Shown piece after piece: positions 17,272 to 25,690 of a DNA stretch of 64,000 bases. A model generated the notes under the pieces. It searched no databases. It saw only the letters and a program-made list of their open reading frames with translations, and was not told where the DNA came from. Numbering within the stretch: the first letter of the stretch is position 1; the number at the start of each line of letters is the position of its first letter. Source of the DNA: Polyangia bacterium (GTDB lineage: Bacteria > Myxococcota_A > Polyangia > Nannocystales > Nannocystaceae). Both the position numbers and the translations under genes were made by a program. Location of the stretch: assembly GCA_030430565.1 (NCBI GenBank), contig JAUIKS010000014.1, positions 1 through 64,000 on the forward strand, in the 5' to 3' direction.

Positions 17272-17673
17272 TCACTTCGGTTCGGGCTCGCGGTCGTCGT
17301 TGCACGTCTCGAGATCGATCTCGCGCTCGTCGATATCGGTCATCGGCCGGCTGGTCAAAAAGACATGCACGGCGTCGTCGCCGTCGGGCAGCAGCCAGTT
17401 GCGCCCGTTGGCGATCCAGTCGTTGGCGACGCCGTCCAGGTCGACCCAGCGATCGAGCAGCCACATCATGTATGGCGCGATGTGTTCTTCGAGCTCGCGC
17501 CGCGTGTAGGTGCCGAAGTCCGGGTAGGTGCCGTCGTACTCGTCGAGCGCGGTGGCGATCTTGGCGGGGTCGCCGTCGAAGTAGTGCGCGAGCGCTCGAC
17601 GGGCGCGACCTGTGGCGTCCTTGTCGCCACCGAGGGTGGTCAGGTTGTCGTCATCATCGTGATCGTCGGTCAT
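17272..17673 (-). CDS. Small acidic protein, possibly ArdA-like antirestriction protein
   Basis: 133 aa from the ATG at 17673, with a textbook AAGGAG 7 nt upstream. Both ends are highly acidic (MTDDHDDDDN and DREIDLET-type tail), giving an Asp/Glu-rich protein. The core (RRALAHYFDGDPAKIATALD, then TYTRRELEEHIAP, DLDGVANDWIANGRNW, and DDAVHVF) resembles by eye the C-terminal half of ArdA, which ends in an acidic 'YIDYEAYARDL ... VHVF' pattern and mimics DNA to block type I restriction enzymes. The resemblance is weak and the protein is shorter than ArdA, so the assignment is tentative. It is divergent from the HTH gene across a palindrome-bearing promoter region. Cytosolic. Confidence 0.6.
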   Translation of the reverse strand: MTDDHDDDDNLTTLGGDKDATGRARRALAHYFDGDPAKIATALDEYDGTYPDFGTYTRRELEEHIAPYMMWLLDRWVDLDGVANDWIANGRNWLLPDGDDAVHVFLTSRPMTDIDEREIDLETCNDDREPEPK

Positions 17674-17743
17674 CTGCTTGCTCCTTGGCCGTCGCGCTGT
17701 TCACGCGTCTCAACCGGTTGTGTTCACAGACGATACCGTTAAT

Positions 17744-17759
17744 CGTTCACATGTGAACG
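17744..17759. promoter_or_regulatory. Perfect 16-bp palindrome, putative operator
   Basis: CGTTCACATGTGAACG lies between the divergent ArdA-like and HTH genes. Additional half-sites GTTCAC occur near 17698 and 17722, and GTGAAC again at the HTH start near 17795. A dimeric regulator site controlling both genes is inferred. Confidence 0.6.
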
Positions 17760-17794
17760 TTCATGCGAGAACCGTTTTGATTTCACGGGGTTGC

Positions 17795-18103
17795 GTGAAC
17801 GATGATGCCCGCGTGCCGCATCCGCACAAGCACGACTTGGATGAAATCGCGCTCGCGGAGCGTCTAGCGATCGGCGACACGCAGAAGCAATGCGCGGACG
17901 ATCTTGGCGTGGGGCACCCCGTGATCGCGCGGCGGGTTCGCCGCTGGCGCCAGGAACTTGGCGAGCAGGTTAAAAATGAACCGGCCAAGGTGCTCTACTG
18001 GCGCGACACGGCTTCAGTGCCACGAGTCGCCCGACGTTGGCTTTTCCTAAAGACTAAGGCGCTGCGCTGGGAACCACTCGACATCGAAGAACCCAGCACG
18101 TAG
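17795..18103 (+). CDS. Small helix-turn-helix protein
   Basis: 102 aa from the GTG at 17795 (GGGG a few bases upstream); a GTG at 17813 is an alternative, and the open frame also extends upstream through the palindrome, which makes the longer version unlikely. Residues about 15-50 look like a homeodomain-type HTH (EIALAERLAIGDTQKQCADD, LGVGHPVIARRVRRWRQEL): a recruitment helix, a turn at LGVG, and a basic recognition helix. The C-terminus (RRWLFLKTKALRWEPL) is basic and unassigned. It lies 12 bp before the phosphoesterase gene and next to the palindrome, so it is likely the local regulator, and the two genes are probably co-transcribed. Confidence 0.6.
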   Translation: MNDDARVPHPHKHDLDEIALAERLAIGDTQKQCADDLGVGHPVIARRVRRWRQELGEQVKNEPAKVLYWRDTASVPRVARRWLFLKTKALRWEPLDIEEPST

Positions 18104-18115
18104 ATCAGGCCGGCT

Positions 18116-19888
18116 ATGCACGATGATCATTTTCTTTTTTCGTGGCTACATATCTCCGACCTTCACTTCGGTCATGGTGGTGCGGGATGGCGTGCTGACC
18201 AGAAGATTATGAATAATGAGCTTCTCAAAGACGTTCAAAGCCGTCAGTTCGGACCCGAGAGACCAGATGCCATATTTATTACCGGCGATATTGCGTTCAG
18301 CGGTCTAGAGGAAGAGTACGAACTGGCGACTCATTGGATCGACGAACTGTGCGCTACTCTGCACCTTCCAAAGCACCGAGTCTTCATGGTTCCAGGGAAC
18401 CATGATGTGGACATGCGCAACGATAAGAATCGAAATACTCAACGAATGATCGCAAGCCTCCACGGAGGCGACTCGATAGACAACTCCCTAGTCGACACCG
18501 ACGACAAGAGTCTTATCACTCGCCGGATTGAGAACTATATTCGTTTTGCACAGAAGTACGGCCCACAAGACGATCTTTTCTGGAGCAGCAGCCTACAAGC
18601 CAGATTAGGCCTTGAGGTCCGCGTAGCAGGATTAAACACATCCCTGTTGTGCACAAGGGGCGGTGACCGGGAAAAGCTGCAAGTTGGCACACGACAACTC
18701 GGTGCCACTATCGCTGTAAAGTCAGGAGTAGGAGTTAACGAAATATTAATTGCACTGACGCACCACCCGTTGAACTGGCTGGCCAAGCGAGATCGAGACT
18801 TATGCGCTCCCATGTTTCAACGATTCGTCGACATACACCTCTTCGGGCACACTCATGAAGCCGAAAACGTTGTTACCACTTGCCGCGGCTCATCGCTTCT
18901 CTCGATTAATGCCGGTGCTGCACACATGGCTGAGGGAAGCTCCCGTCACAGGTACAATATTGCCGCAGTGCGATTCCTAGAAAAAGAAGGCGCTCTAAGT
19001 CTACGGGTGTGGCCGCGGGTGTGGAGCACCAAAGGGTTTCGGTTTATTGTAGACAATGAAAACATTGACGATGATCATCTTATACATGCCGACTGCCCAA
19101 TCGCGACGAAGCTTCGGCCCGCGAGGATATGGCTGGACCGCAAGAAGGCCGCATGTGGTGAAACTATCCGCGTTCAAGTTTCGAGCCTGCCGAGGGACTC
19201 CGAGTTTGATGTAATGCTTCTCGGGTCCATGACGGGGTTTGGTGTTTGCAAGCTCAAAACGGATCGGGGTGGCGAGGGGTACTGCGACTTTCAAGTGCCC
19301 TATATGAATGCTTCAGGGAAATTCATTAAGCCCGGAGTGTTTACAGTTGCCGCATTCTGTGGCGGCGGCAGGATCGAAGCAAGGCTAGAGATTGAAGCCG
19401 GACCCAACGAAAATATTGTTGTTCGAAAACACGCTACTCAATCGCAGTCAGATACAAATTTTGCCGCGCGATACAACCTTTGCGTACGATGGGGGTTCTT
19501 GGATATTTTATATGCGGCGATTCTATTCCGAGACGCTCCCAGTGTTAGTTTTAACGGTATTTCTTCGGTGTTTTTGCAGTCTCATGGCGATCGGTCGTGT
19601 TCGATAATGCTCGCAGCTGAGAGTTCGCGCTCTCCCGAACATCCTTGGTTGCCTGTGCGTCGGACAATGCCCCCGCTACGTACAGTGCGTGGAACAATTA
19701 GCTTCCGACTCAATCGACCGTTGGAGCGAGAGCAGCTTAAAGCTGTGGCAGAAGGACACTCTTGGAAGGTTCAATTTATGTTCTTGTTTGCTGTGGAACT
19801 GCATCTCAGTCACCAACTTCGTGCAGTGACACAACTGTCGGCTGACGAGATCCGAGTCATCCTGGGTCAGCCAAATGTGACTCGATAG
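18116..19888 (+). CDS. Calcineurin-like metallophosphoesterase with unassigned C-terminal half
   Basis: 590 aa. Residues 10-270 carry all five motifs of a di-metal phosphoesterase: DLHFGH, GDIAFSG, GNHDVD, THHPLNWL and FGHTHEA. The enzyme would cleave phosphomonoester or phosphodiester bonds (nucleic acid, nucleotide or protein substrates are all possible). Residues about 340-440 look like a beta-sandwich (RIWLDRKKAACGETIRVQVS, and FTVAAFCGGGRIEARLEIEA), and residues 450-590 contain a mixed region with several Leu/Phe-rich strands that I cannot assign. No signal peptide, so cytosolic. Base use stands out: many TTT, ATA, AAT and TTA codons, unlike every neighbour, pointing to acquisition from a lower-GC genome. 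Probable operon with the HTH gene. Confidence 0.85.
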   Translation: MHDDHFLFSWLHISDLHFGHGGAGWRADQKIMNNELLKDVQSRQFGPERPDAIFITGDIAFSGLEEEYELATHWIDELCATLHLPKHRVFMVPGNHDVDMRNDKNRNTQRMIASLHGGDSIDNSLVDTDDKSLITRRIENYIRFAQKYGPQDDLFWSSSLQARLGLEVRVAGLNTSLLCTRGGDREKLQVGTRQLGATIAVKSGVGVNEILIALTHHPLNWLAKRDRDLCAPMFQRFVDIHLFGHTHEAENVVTTCRGSSLLSINAGAAHMAEGSSRHRYNIAAVRFLEKEGALSLRVWPRVWSTKGFRFIVDNENIDDDHLIHADCPIATKLRPARIWLDRKKAACGETIRVQVSSLPRDSEFDVMLLGSMTGFGVCKLKTDRGGEGYCDFQVPYMNASGKFIKPGVFTVAAFCGGGRIEARLEIEAGPNENIVVRKHATQSQSDTNFAARYNLCVRWGFLDILYAAILFRDAPSVSFNGISSVFLQSHGDRSCSIMLAAESSRSPEHPWLPVRRTMPPLRTVRGTISFRLNRPLEREQLKAVAEGHSWKVQFMFLFAVELHLSHQLRAVTQLSADEIRVILGQPNVTR

Positions 19889-20066
19889 AGTGACTTGTTG
19901 GGACTTGGTGAACTTGTCGTGTTCCCCCTATGTGCCACGGACCGCGCACGATCCAGCGCCCCCGTGCCTCCTCCCGCGTACTCGCCCAACCATGAAAAAC
20001 CCCGGTCTCGCGGCCGGGAGTGACGGAAACAGCGTACTGCCGGGTGTGGCCGCGGGGCCGGGGTGA

Positions 20067-22715
20067 TGGTGTGGGTCGTACGCCGCCTACGACCCGCAGC
20101 TCGATCGGACCGTCGCGCTTAAGGTCATTCGTGCGGACCTGTCTGAAGGGTCTAGCGGGGGAGAGCTGACGCGCGAGCGCGCGCAGGCGCGGCTGCAGCA
20201 GGAGGCCCGCGCGGCGGCGCAGCTCACCCACCCCAACGTCGTCTCGGTGTTTGAGGTCGGCGAGCACGAGGGGCAGGTCTACCTGGCGATGGAGCGCGTG
20301 CGCGGCGTGACGCTTGAGGTTTGGATGGCCGAAGAGACACGCGGTGTCGGGCGCGTCTTGGCGGTGTTTATCCAGGCGGCGCGCGGGCTCGCGGCGGCGC
20401 ACGCGATCGGCTTGGTGCACCGCGACTTTAAGCCGGCGAACGTGCTCGTGAGCGAGGAGGGCGGCGAGCTGCGGGCGCAGGTCACGGACTTCGGGCTCGC
20501 GCGCCCGGCGGAGCGGCGCGCGACGACGGGCAGCTGGGAGCTCGACGCGCGGGGCGACGAGACGCGGCTGGTCGGCGGAACGCCGGGCTACATGGCGCCC
20601 GAGCAGCGCGAGGGGCAGGCGGTCGACGCCCGCGCCGATCAGTTCAGCTACTGCGTCTCGCTCTACGAGGCGCTGTACGGCGAGCGGCCGTTCCGCGACG
20701 GGGGCGGCGCCGCGTACCTGGAGCAGGTCCGCGCGGGGATCGGCGAGCGGGCGCGTCGCGGCGCGGTCCCGGGCTGGATCGCGCGGATCCTCGCGCGCGG
20801 GCTCGCGGCCGCGCCGGAGGAGCGCTTCCCGTCGATGGACGCGCTCGCGCGGGCGCTGCAGCGTGATCCCGTGAGGAGGAGGCGGGCGCGGCTGCGCACC
20901 GCGGCGCTCGTCGTGATGGTCGGGGGGACAGGTTGGTTCTGGCTCCAGCGCTTTACCGCCGCGCGGCCCTCCCCCTGCGCCGACGCGGGCGCGGGCCTGC
21001 GCGAGGTCTGGGGCGATGAGGCGCGCGCGGAGGTCGAGCGGGCGTTTATGGCGACCGGGGCCGCCTACGCGGGGGACGTCTGGGCGCGGGTGCGTAACGA
21101 GCTCGACGCCTACGCGGCGCGCTGGTCGGCGGCCCGGGTCGACGCGTGCGAGGACACGCACCTGCGGCGGGTCCAGTCGGCGGCGTCGCTCGATCTGCGC
21201 AACGAGTGCCTCGCGCGGCGACGCGTCGAGCTCGACGCGCTGGTCGGCTCGTTCGCGGAGGCGAGCGTCGGCCTGGTCGAGCGCGCGCCGGAGGTGACGG
21301 CGCGCCTGGGCTCTGTCGCGGCCTGCGCGGACGCGGCCCGGCTGCGGCGACGCGTGCCCGGCCCCGAGGAGCCGGCGCGGCGGCGGGAGGCGACGGCGAT
21401 CCGGGAGGAGGTCACGCGCCTGCTGGTGCTCGAGCGCGCGGGCGTGCTCGACGAGAACCCGGGGCGGGCGCAGGCCTTGGTCGAGCGCGCGGAGGCGCTG
21501 GCGGACGCGCCGGTCTCGGCCGAGGCCCTGCTGGCGCAGGGGGTCGTGCAGCGCCGCGTCGGCGCGCTCGAGGAGGCCGCGTCGACGCTCGAGCGGGGGC
21601 TGCTCGCGGGGCTCGCGGGTCGGCACGAGCGGATGGTTGCGCGCGTCGCGATCGAGTTGCTGTGGACGGACGGCTTGGTGCGTCGGCGGCGAGCCGACGC
21701 GGAGCGCTGGTCCGGGATCGCCGAGGCGGCGCTGCGCGCCAGCGGTGATGATCCTGAGCTTCGGGCCATGTTGCTCAATCACCGCGGCGCGCTGGCGACT
21801 CACCACGGCGAGTACGCGCGCGCGGAGGCGCTGCACCGCGAGGCGCTCGCGCTGCGTGAGCGCGCGCTCGGCTCCTCGCACGTCGACATCAGCCTGAGCC
21901 TGCACAACATCGGCAACACGCTGTTTCGTCAGGGGCGTCACGCCGAGGCGCGGGCGCTGTTTGAGCGCTCGCTCGCGCTCAACCGCGAGGTCTTCGGCTC
22001 GAGTCACCCCCGGGTCGCCAAGGCGCTCAACAACCTCGCGGCCGTCGACAACGTGACCGATCGCTTCGTGGACGCGGAGCGAGAGCTCCGCGAGGCGCTC
22101 GAGATCAAGGAGCGGGCGTTCGGCCCGGACCACGTCGAGCTGGTCTCGACCCTGGATAACCTCGCGACCGCGCTCCACGAGCAGGGGCGCGCGGTTGAGG
22201 GGCGCGCGCAGCTGCTGCGGGCGCTCGCGTTGGTGGAGCGGGCGAGCGGGGTCGAGCGCGCGCGGCTCGAGCCGCTGCTGTACAACCTGGCGCTCTTCGA
22301 GCTCGAGCTCGACGCGCCCGCGGACGCGGTCGCGCACGCCGAGCGCTCGCTCGAGCTCGCCGAGCGACGGCTGGATCCGGAGCATCACGGCTTGGTCGGC
22401 GGGCTCGATGTCCTCGGGCGCGCGCTGATCGAGTCCGGCGAGCTTGGGCGCGCGATACAGACGCTGGAGCGCGGCGTGGCGATCGCGGCCGTCGGCGAGG
22501 GCGCCAGCGACGAGCCGATCCTGCGGGTCTACGAGCGCGCGAGCGTCCGCTCGGCCTTGGCCGACGCGCTCGCGCGCGGCGGGGACGAGGCGCGCGCGCT
22601 CGCGACGGCGCGCGCGGCCGAGGCCGGCTATCGGGCGGCCGCGGCGGACGGCTTCTACTTCGCGCCCGAGGAGCTCGCGGCGCTCGAGCGGCTGATCGCG
22701 CGCCTGCGCCCGTGA
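20067..22715 (+). pseudogene. 3' part of the interrupted Ser/Thr kinase-TPR gene
   Basis: The frame is open from 20067 (in-frame TGA at 20064) and is kinase sequence from 20079. It contains YAAYDPQLDRTVALKVIRAD, HRDFKPAN, DFGLARP, APEQREG, a membrane helix near TAALVVMVGGTGWFWLQ, a Cys-containing external region (PCADAGAGLREVW, ARRRVELDALVGS) and a C-terminal TPR array of the kinesin-light-chain kind (LHREALALRERALGSSHVDI, NIGNTLFRQGRHAEARALFE). Without the 5' fragment it lacks the glycine loop and a proper start; the first ATG (20247, MFEVGEH) falls after the catalytic Lys. The gene ends 1 bp from the convergent LysR gene. The open frame is otherwise undamaged, suggesting that the interruption is recent or that excision restores it. 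Confidence 0.85.
20078..20090. repeat. Right 13-bp direct repeat of the island
   Basis: GTACGCCGCCTAC, identical to 15916-15928, followed by the native kinase codons GAC CCG CAG. It marks the right edge of the insertion. Confidence 0.85.
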
Positions 22716-22716
22716 A

Positions 22717-23646
22717 TCAAGATGTCCTTTGGGACACGTCGACGCGCAGCGGGCCGGTGAGCTGCGGGACGTTGCGCGCGAGGTGGTCGACGAAGGCGCG
22801 GGTCGCCGCGCTCTTGCTGCGCGCGATCGGGTACAGCGCCCAGAAGCTCGCGGGGCCGGGCAGCGCGCCGGGCAGCACCTCGACGAGCGCGCCCGACTGC
22901 AGCTGCCGCCAGCAGGTCATCTCGACCATCGGCGCGATCCCGAAGCCGTCGAGCGCGGCCATCCGCGCGGTCTCCTGCCGGTTGCAGCGCACGCGGTTGC
23001 GGAACTTCACGGGCACGGGGCCGTCGGGCCCGATCAGCGCCTTGAAGGCGTTGGGGACCCAGCTGTCCATGGCGATGCAGTCGTGCTCGGCGAGCTGCTC
23101 GGGCCGGGTCGGCGCGCCGCGCCGCTCGAGGTAGTCGGGGCTGGCGACGAGCACGAAGCGCGAGTCGATCAGCTTGCGCGCGCGCAGCTGGGTCGAGTCG
23201 GGCGGGCTGCCGCCGCGCAGCGCGACGTCGATGCCCTCGCGGATGATGTCGACGTACTCGAGGGTGTGGATCAGCTCGAGCTCGACCTCGGGGTGATCGC
23301 GGATGAAGCCCGCGATCATCGCCCAGATCACGCCGCCGTCGTCGGGCGGCGCGGTGACGCGAAGCAGCCCGGACGGGGTGTCGAGGTAGGCGTGCACGGC
23401 CCGGCGCGCGTCCTCGAGCTCGTGCGCGACCCGGGCGGTGCGCTCGTAGTAGACGCGACCGGCGTCCGTCAGCCCGACGCTGCGGGTGGTCCGGTGCAGC
23501 AGCTTGAAGCCGAGCTCGTCCTCGAGGCGCGCGAGCCTGCGGCTGACGGCGGAGGCTGGGAGCGCGAGGGCGCGGCCAGCTGCCGTGAAGCTGCCGCGAC
23601 GAACGATCTCGGTGAAGACCACGACGTCGTTGAGGTTGAGTCTCAT
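22717..23646 (-). CDS. LysR-family transcriptional regulator
   Basis: 309 aa from the ATG at 23646; the longer frame begins with an AT-rich leader that is promoter DNA. The N-terminal winged HTH is typical (VVFTEIVRRGSFTAAGRALA, ASAVSRRLARLEDELGFKLL, HRTTRSVGLTDAG), followed by a linker helix and an effector-binding domain of the periplasmic-binding-protein type (GLLRVTAPPDDGGVIWAMIA, DIIREGIDVALRGG). It has the pattern of the LysR subgroup that controls a divergent gene: the SRPBCC lipoprotein gene starts 80 bp away across an AT-rich operator region. The effector is unknown. It is convergent with the kinase 3' part, with one base between the two stops. Confidence 0.93.
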   Translation of the reverse strand: MRLNLNDVVVFTEIVRRGSFTAAGRALALPASAVSRRLARLEDELGFKLLHRTTRSVGLTDAGRVYYERTARVAHELEDARRAVHAYLDTPSGLLRVTAPPDDGGVIWAMIAGFIRDHPEVELELIHTLEYVDIIREGIDVALRGGSPPDSTQLRARKLIDSRFVLVASPDYLERRGAPTRPEQLAEHDCIAMDSWVPNAFKALIGPDGPVPVKFRNRVRCNRQETARMAALDGFGIAPMVEMTCWRQLQSGALVEVLPGALPGPASFWALYPIARSKSAATRAFVDHLARNVPQLTGPLRVDVSQRTS

Positions 23647-23664
23647 TATTGCTTTTTTGATAAT
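23645..23664. promoter_or_regulatory. LysR-box-like dyad
   Basis: ATTAT (23645-23649), 10 nt, ATAAT (23660-23664), overlapping the LysR start. GATAATAAT occurs twice (23659 and 23699). The whole 23647-23725 region is unusually AT-rich for this genome and fits an autoregulated divergent promoter. Confidence 0.5.
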
Positions 23665-23725
23665 AATAAACTTCAAAATCGGCATCTAGTCCTATTTGGA
23701 TAATAATCATACACCTTCTTCCGTG

Positions 23726-24310
23726 ATGAACACGACCCGCACCGCTCTCCGACTCCTCGCCGCGCTCCCCCTGTTCACCGCCGCTGGCGCGCTCGCGCTG
23801 ACCCTTGGCGCCTGCGCCTCGACGCCGCCGCCCGAGGCCGCCCAGCCGATCGCGCTCGACGCCCCGGCGGTGGTGCTCGACGGCGAGCGCTACCTCGAGT
23901 ACCGGGTCGGCGTGCGGATCGACGCGCCGCCGGCGGCCGTGTGGGCGCTGCTCACCGACGCCGAGGCCTACCCCAGCTGGAACTCGACCGTGATCGGGAT
24001 CGACGGGCAGATCGCCGAGGGTGAGCGCATCGAGCTCAAGGCGACGGTCGACCCCAAGCGCACGTTTGGGCTCACGGTCAGCGACGTGGCGCCCGAGCGC
24101 GGCATGGTCTGGTCCGACGGCGGGCGGGCGTTTCGCGGCGTCCGGACCTTCACGCTCACGCGCCGCGAGGACGGCTCGACCGACTTCACCATGGCCGAGG
24201 TCCTGACGGGCTCGATGATGGGGATGATCGAGGGCAAGCTGCCGGACTTCCGCCCGTCCTTCGACGCGTTCGCGGCCGACCTCAAGCAGGCGGCCGAGCG
24301 CGGCGCGTGA
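23726..24310 (+). CDS. SRPBCC-fold lipoprotein
   Basis: 194 aa from the ATG at 23726 (a GTG three bases earlier is possible). The N-terminus is a lipoprotein signal ending in TLGAC. The mature part is a START/SRPBCC helix-grip fold that binds a hydrophobic ligand: YRVGVRIDAPPAAVWALLTD, YPSWNSTVIGIDGQ, MVWSDGGRAFRGVRTFTLTR and a C-terminal helix (FRPSFDAFAADLKQAA). Most SRPBCC proteins are cytosolic, so a lipid-anchored envelope form is slightly unusual. It is transcribed away from the LysR gene, which is probably its regulator. Lipid or polyketide binding is a guess from the fold only. Convergent with the GST gene with 2 bp between. Confidence 0.85.
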   Translation: MNTTRTALRLLAALPLFTAAGALALTLGACASTPPPEAAQPIALDAPAVVLDGERYLEYRVGVRIDAPPAAVWALLTDAEAYPSWNSTVIGIDGQIAEGERIELKATVDPKRTFGLTVSDVAPERGMVWSDGGRAFRGVRTFTLTRREDGSTDFTMAEVLTGSMMGMIEGKLPDFRPSFDAFAADLKQAAERGA

Positions 24311-24312
24311 AG

Positions 24313-24981
24313 CTAGACGAGGAGCTTGCGCCCGGTGCTCTCGACGTCCTCGGCGGTCGTCTTCTGCTTGCGCGCCGGGACCCGCTTGCCGCGCTGCACG
24401 GCCGGCCGCGCCGCGATCTCCTCGAGCCAGCGCTGCAGCCCCGGCAGCCCGTCGACGCTGATGTCCGACCACGCGTGGGTCGTCGCCCACGCCCAGTTGG
24501 CGATGTCCGCGATCGAGTAGTCACCCGCCAAGAATTGCTGCTCGCGCAGCTGGCCGTCGAGGACCTCGAGCAGGCGCCGCGACTCTCGCTGATAGCGCGC
24601 GATCGCGTAGGGGATCTTCTCGGGCGCGTAGCGGTGGAACACGTTGGCCTGCCCCATCATGGGGCCGACGCCGCCCATCTGGAACATCAGCCACTGGAGC
24701 ACGCGCGAGCGCCCGCGCGGGTCGGCGGGCATCAGCTTACCTGTCTTCTCTGCCAGGTAGATGAGGATCGCGCCGGACTCGAAGACGACGAAGTCGTCGG
24801 CGCCCTTGTCGACGATCACGGGGATCCGCCCGTTGGGGTTCAGCTCGAGGAACCACGGCTGCTTCTGCTCGCCGGCGCTGAGGCTGACGGGGTGGACGTC
24901 GTAGTCGAGGCCGAGCTCCTCGAGCGCGATCGAGACCTTGTGGCCGTTGGGGGTCGAGGCGGTGTAGAGCGCGATGGTCAC
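24313..24981 (-). CDS. Glutathione S-transferase (YfcG/Nu-class-like)
   Basis: 222 aa. The N-terminal thioredoxin-fold domain shows LYTASTPNGHKVSIALEELG, the cis-Pro in NGRIPVIVD and ESGAILIYLAEKTG. The C-terminal helical domain shows LQWLMFQMGGVGPMMGQ, IPYAIARYQRESRRLLEVLD, FLAGDYSIADIANWAWA. This layout, with TPNGHK and GPMMGQ, closely follows E. coli YfcG, a disulfide-bond reductase with little classical GST activity. A role in thiol chemistry or detoxification is therefore likely. Cytosolic. It is divergent from the HAD hydrolase gene, sharing a short upstream region. Confidence 0.93.
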   Translation of the reverse strand: MTIALYTASTPNGHKVSIALEELGLDYDVHPVSLSAGEQKQPWFLELNPNGRIPVIVDKGADDFVVFESGAILIYLAEKTGKLMPADPRGRSRVLQWLMFQMGGVGPMMGQANVFHRYAPEKIPYAIARYQRESRRLLEVLDGQLREQQFLAGDYSIADIANWAWATTHAWSDISVDGLPGLQRWLEEIAARPAVQRGKRVPARKQKTTAEDVESTGRKLLV

Positions 24982-25030
24982 GATCAGTGCCTAGCACATG
25001 CGTGGCGGCGCGGCGCGCTACAGTGCGCGC

Positions 25031-25657
25031 GTGCGAACGACCGCCGCGGACTCACCGCCAACGCCCCGCGCCCGGGTGCTCTTGCTCGACGTCCTCGACA
25101 CGCTGGTCCACGACCCGTTCTACGACGAGGTGCTCGAGTTCTTCGGGATGTCGCTGGATGAGCTCTTCGCCGTCAAGGACAAGCAGGCGTGGTTCGCGTT
25201 CGAGCGCGGCGAGCTGCGGGAGCAGGACATGCGCGCGCGCTACTTCGCCGACGGTCGCGCGCTCGATCTCGAGGGCTTGCGCGCCTGCATGCGCGCGCAC
25301 TACCGCCTGCTGCCGGGGGTGGAGGAGCTGCTGACGGAGCTGCGCGCGGCCGGCGTCCCGATGCACGCGCTCTCCAATTACCCGGTGTGGTTCGAGCTGA
25401 TCGAGGCGCGCCTCGGGCTGTCGCGCTTCTTGAGCTGGAGCTTTGTGTCGTGTCGGACAGGTGTGCGCAAGCCCGACGCGGGGGCCTTCCTCGGCGCCGC
25501 GCGGGCCCTGGGCGTGGCGCCGTCGCGCTGCCTGTTCGTCGACGATCGCGAGAAGAACTGCGCCGGCGCGCGGGCGGTCGGGATGTCGGCGCACCGCTTC
25601 GAGGGCAGCGAGGGGCTGCGCGCTGAGCTGGTCCGACGCGGGCTGCTCGGCGCCTGA
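25031..25657 (+). CDS. HAD-superfamily hydrolase
   Basis: 208 aa from a GTG at 25031; an ATG at 24998 adds 11 residues but leaves only 16 bp to the divergent GST gene. HAD motifs: I LLLDVLDTLVHDP (nucleophile in DxxDT), II HALSNYP, III RKPDAGAF with Lys, and IV FVDDREKN. The cap domain lies between motifs I and II. Length and motif spacing fit a small phosphatase or dehalogenase-like phosphohydrolase acting on a small metabolite; the substrate cannot be told. The order D-V-L-D-T is a slight variant of the usual DxDxT. Cytosolic, single gene. Confidence 0.88.
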   Translation: MRTTAADSPPTPRARVLLLDVLDTLVHDPFYDEVLEFFGMSLDELFAVKDKQAWFAFERGELREQDMRARYFADGRALDLEGLRACMRAHYRLLPGVEELLTELRAAGVPMHALSNYPVWFELIEARLGLSRFLSWSFVSCRTGVRKPDAGAFLGAARALGVAPSRCLFVDDREKNCAGARAVGMSAHRFEGSEGLRAELVRRGLLGA

Positions 25658-25690
25658 GCTCGCGCGCGTGCCTTTCTTCAAAATTGCGAA

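Larger units (their letters stand above)
15929..20090. mobile_element. Inserted genomic island of about 4.16 kb in a kinase gene
   Basis: The segment between the two 13-bp repeats interrupts one kinase gene. Deleting 15929-20090, or equivalently one repeat plus the interior, joins the frames perfectly. The interior is unlike its surroundings: a decayed YhcG nuclease gene, an ArdA-like gene, an HTH gene and a phosphoesterase gene that is markedly richer in A and T and in codons ending in A or T. No integrase, transposase or terminal inverted repeat is visible, so the mode of entry is unknown. A non-autonomous element using a site-specific recombinase supplied elsewhere is possible. A 13-bp duplication is long for most transposons and more like an att core. 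Confidence 0.75.

Noticed and set aside
15929..20077. Insertion sequence or prophage
   Set aside because: No transposase, integrase, structural phage gene or terminal inverted repeat was found; only the direct repeat and foreign cargo support mobility.
19857..22388. 843-codon open frame on the minus strand across the kinase 3' part
   Set aside because: It is Arg/Leu/Ala-rich with no domain and mirrors the codon bias of the plus-strand kinase-TPR sequence; long antisense frames are expected at this GC content.
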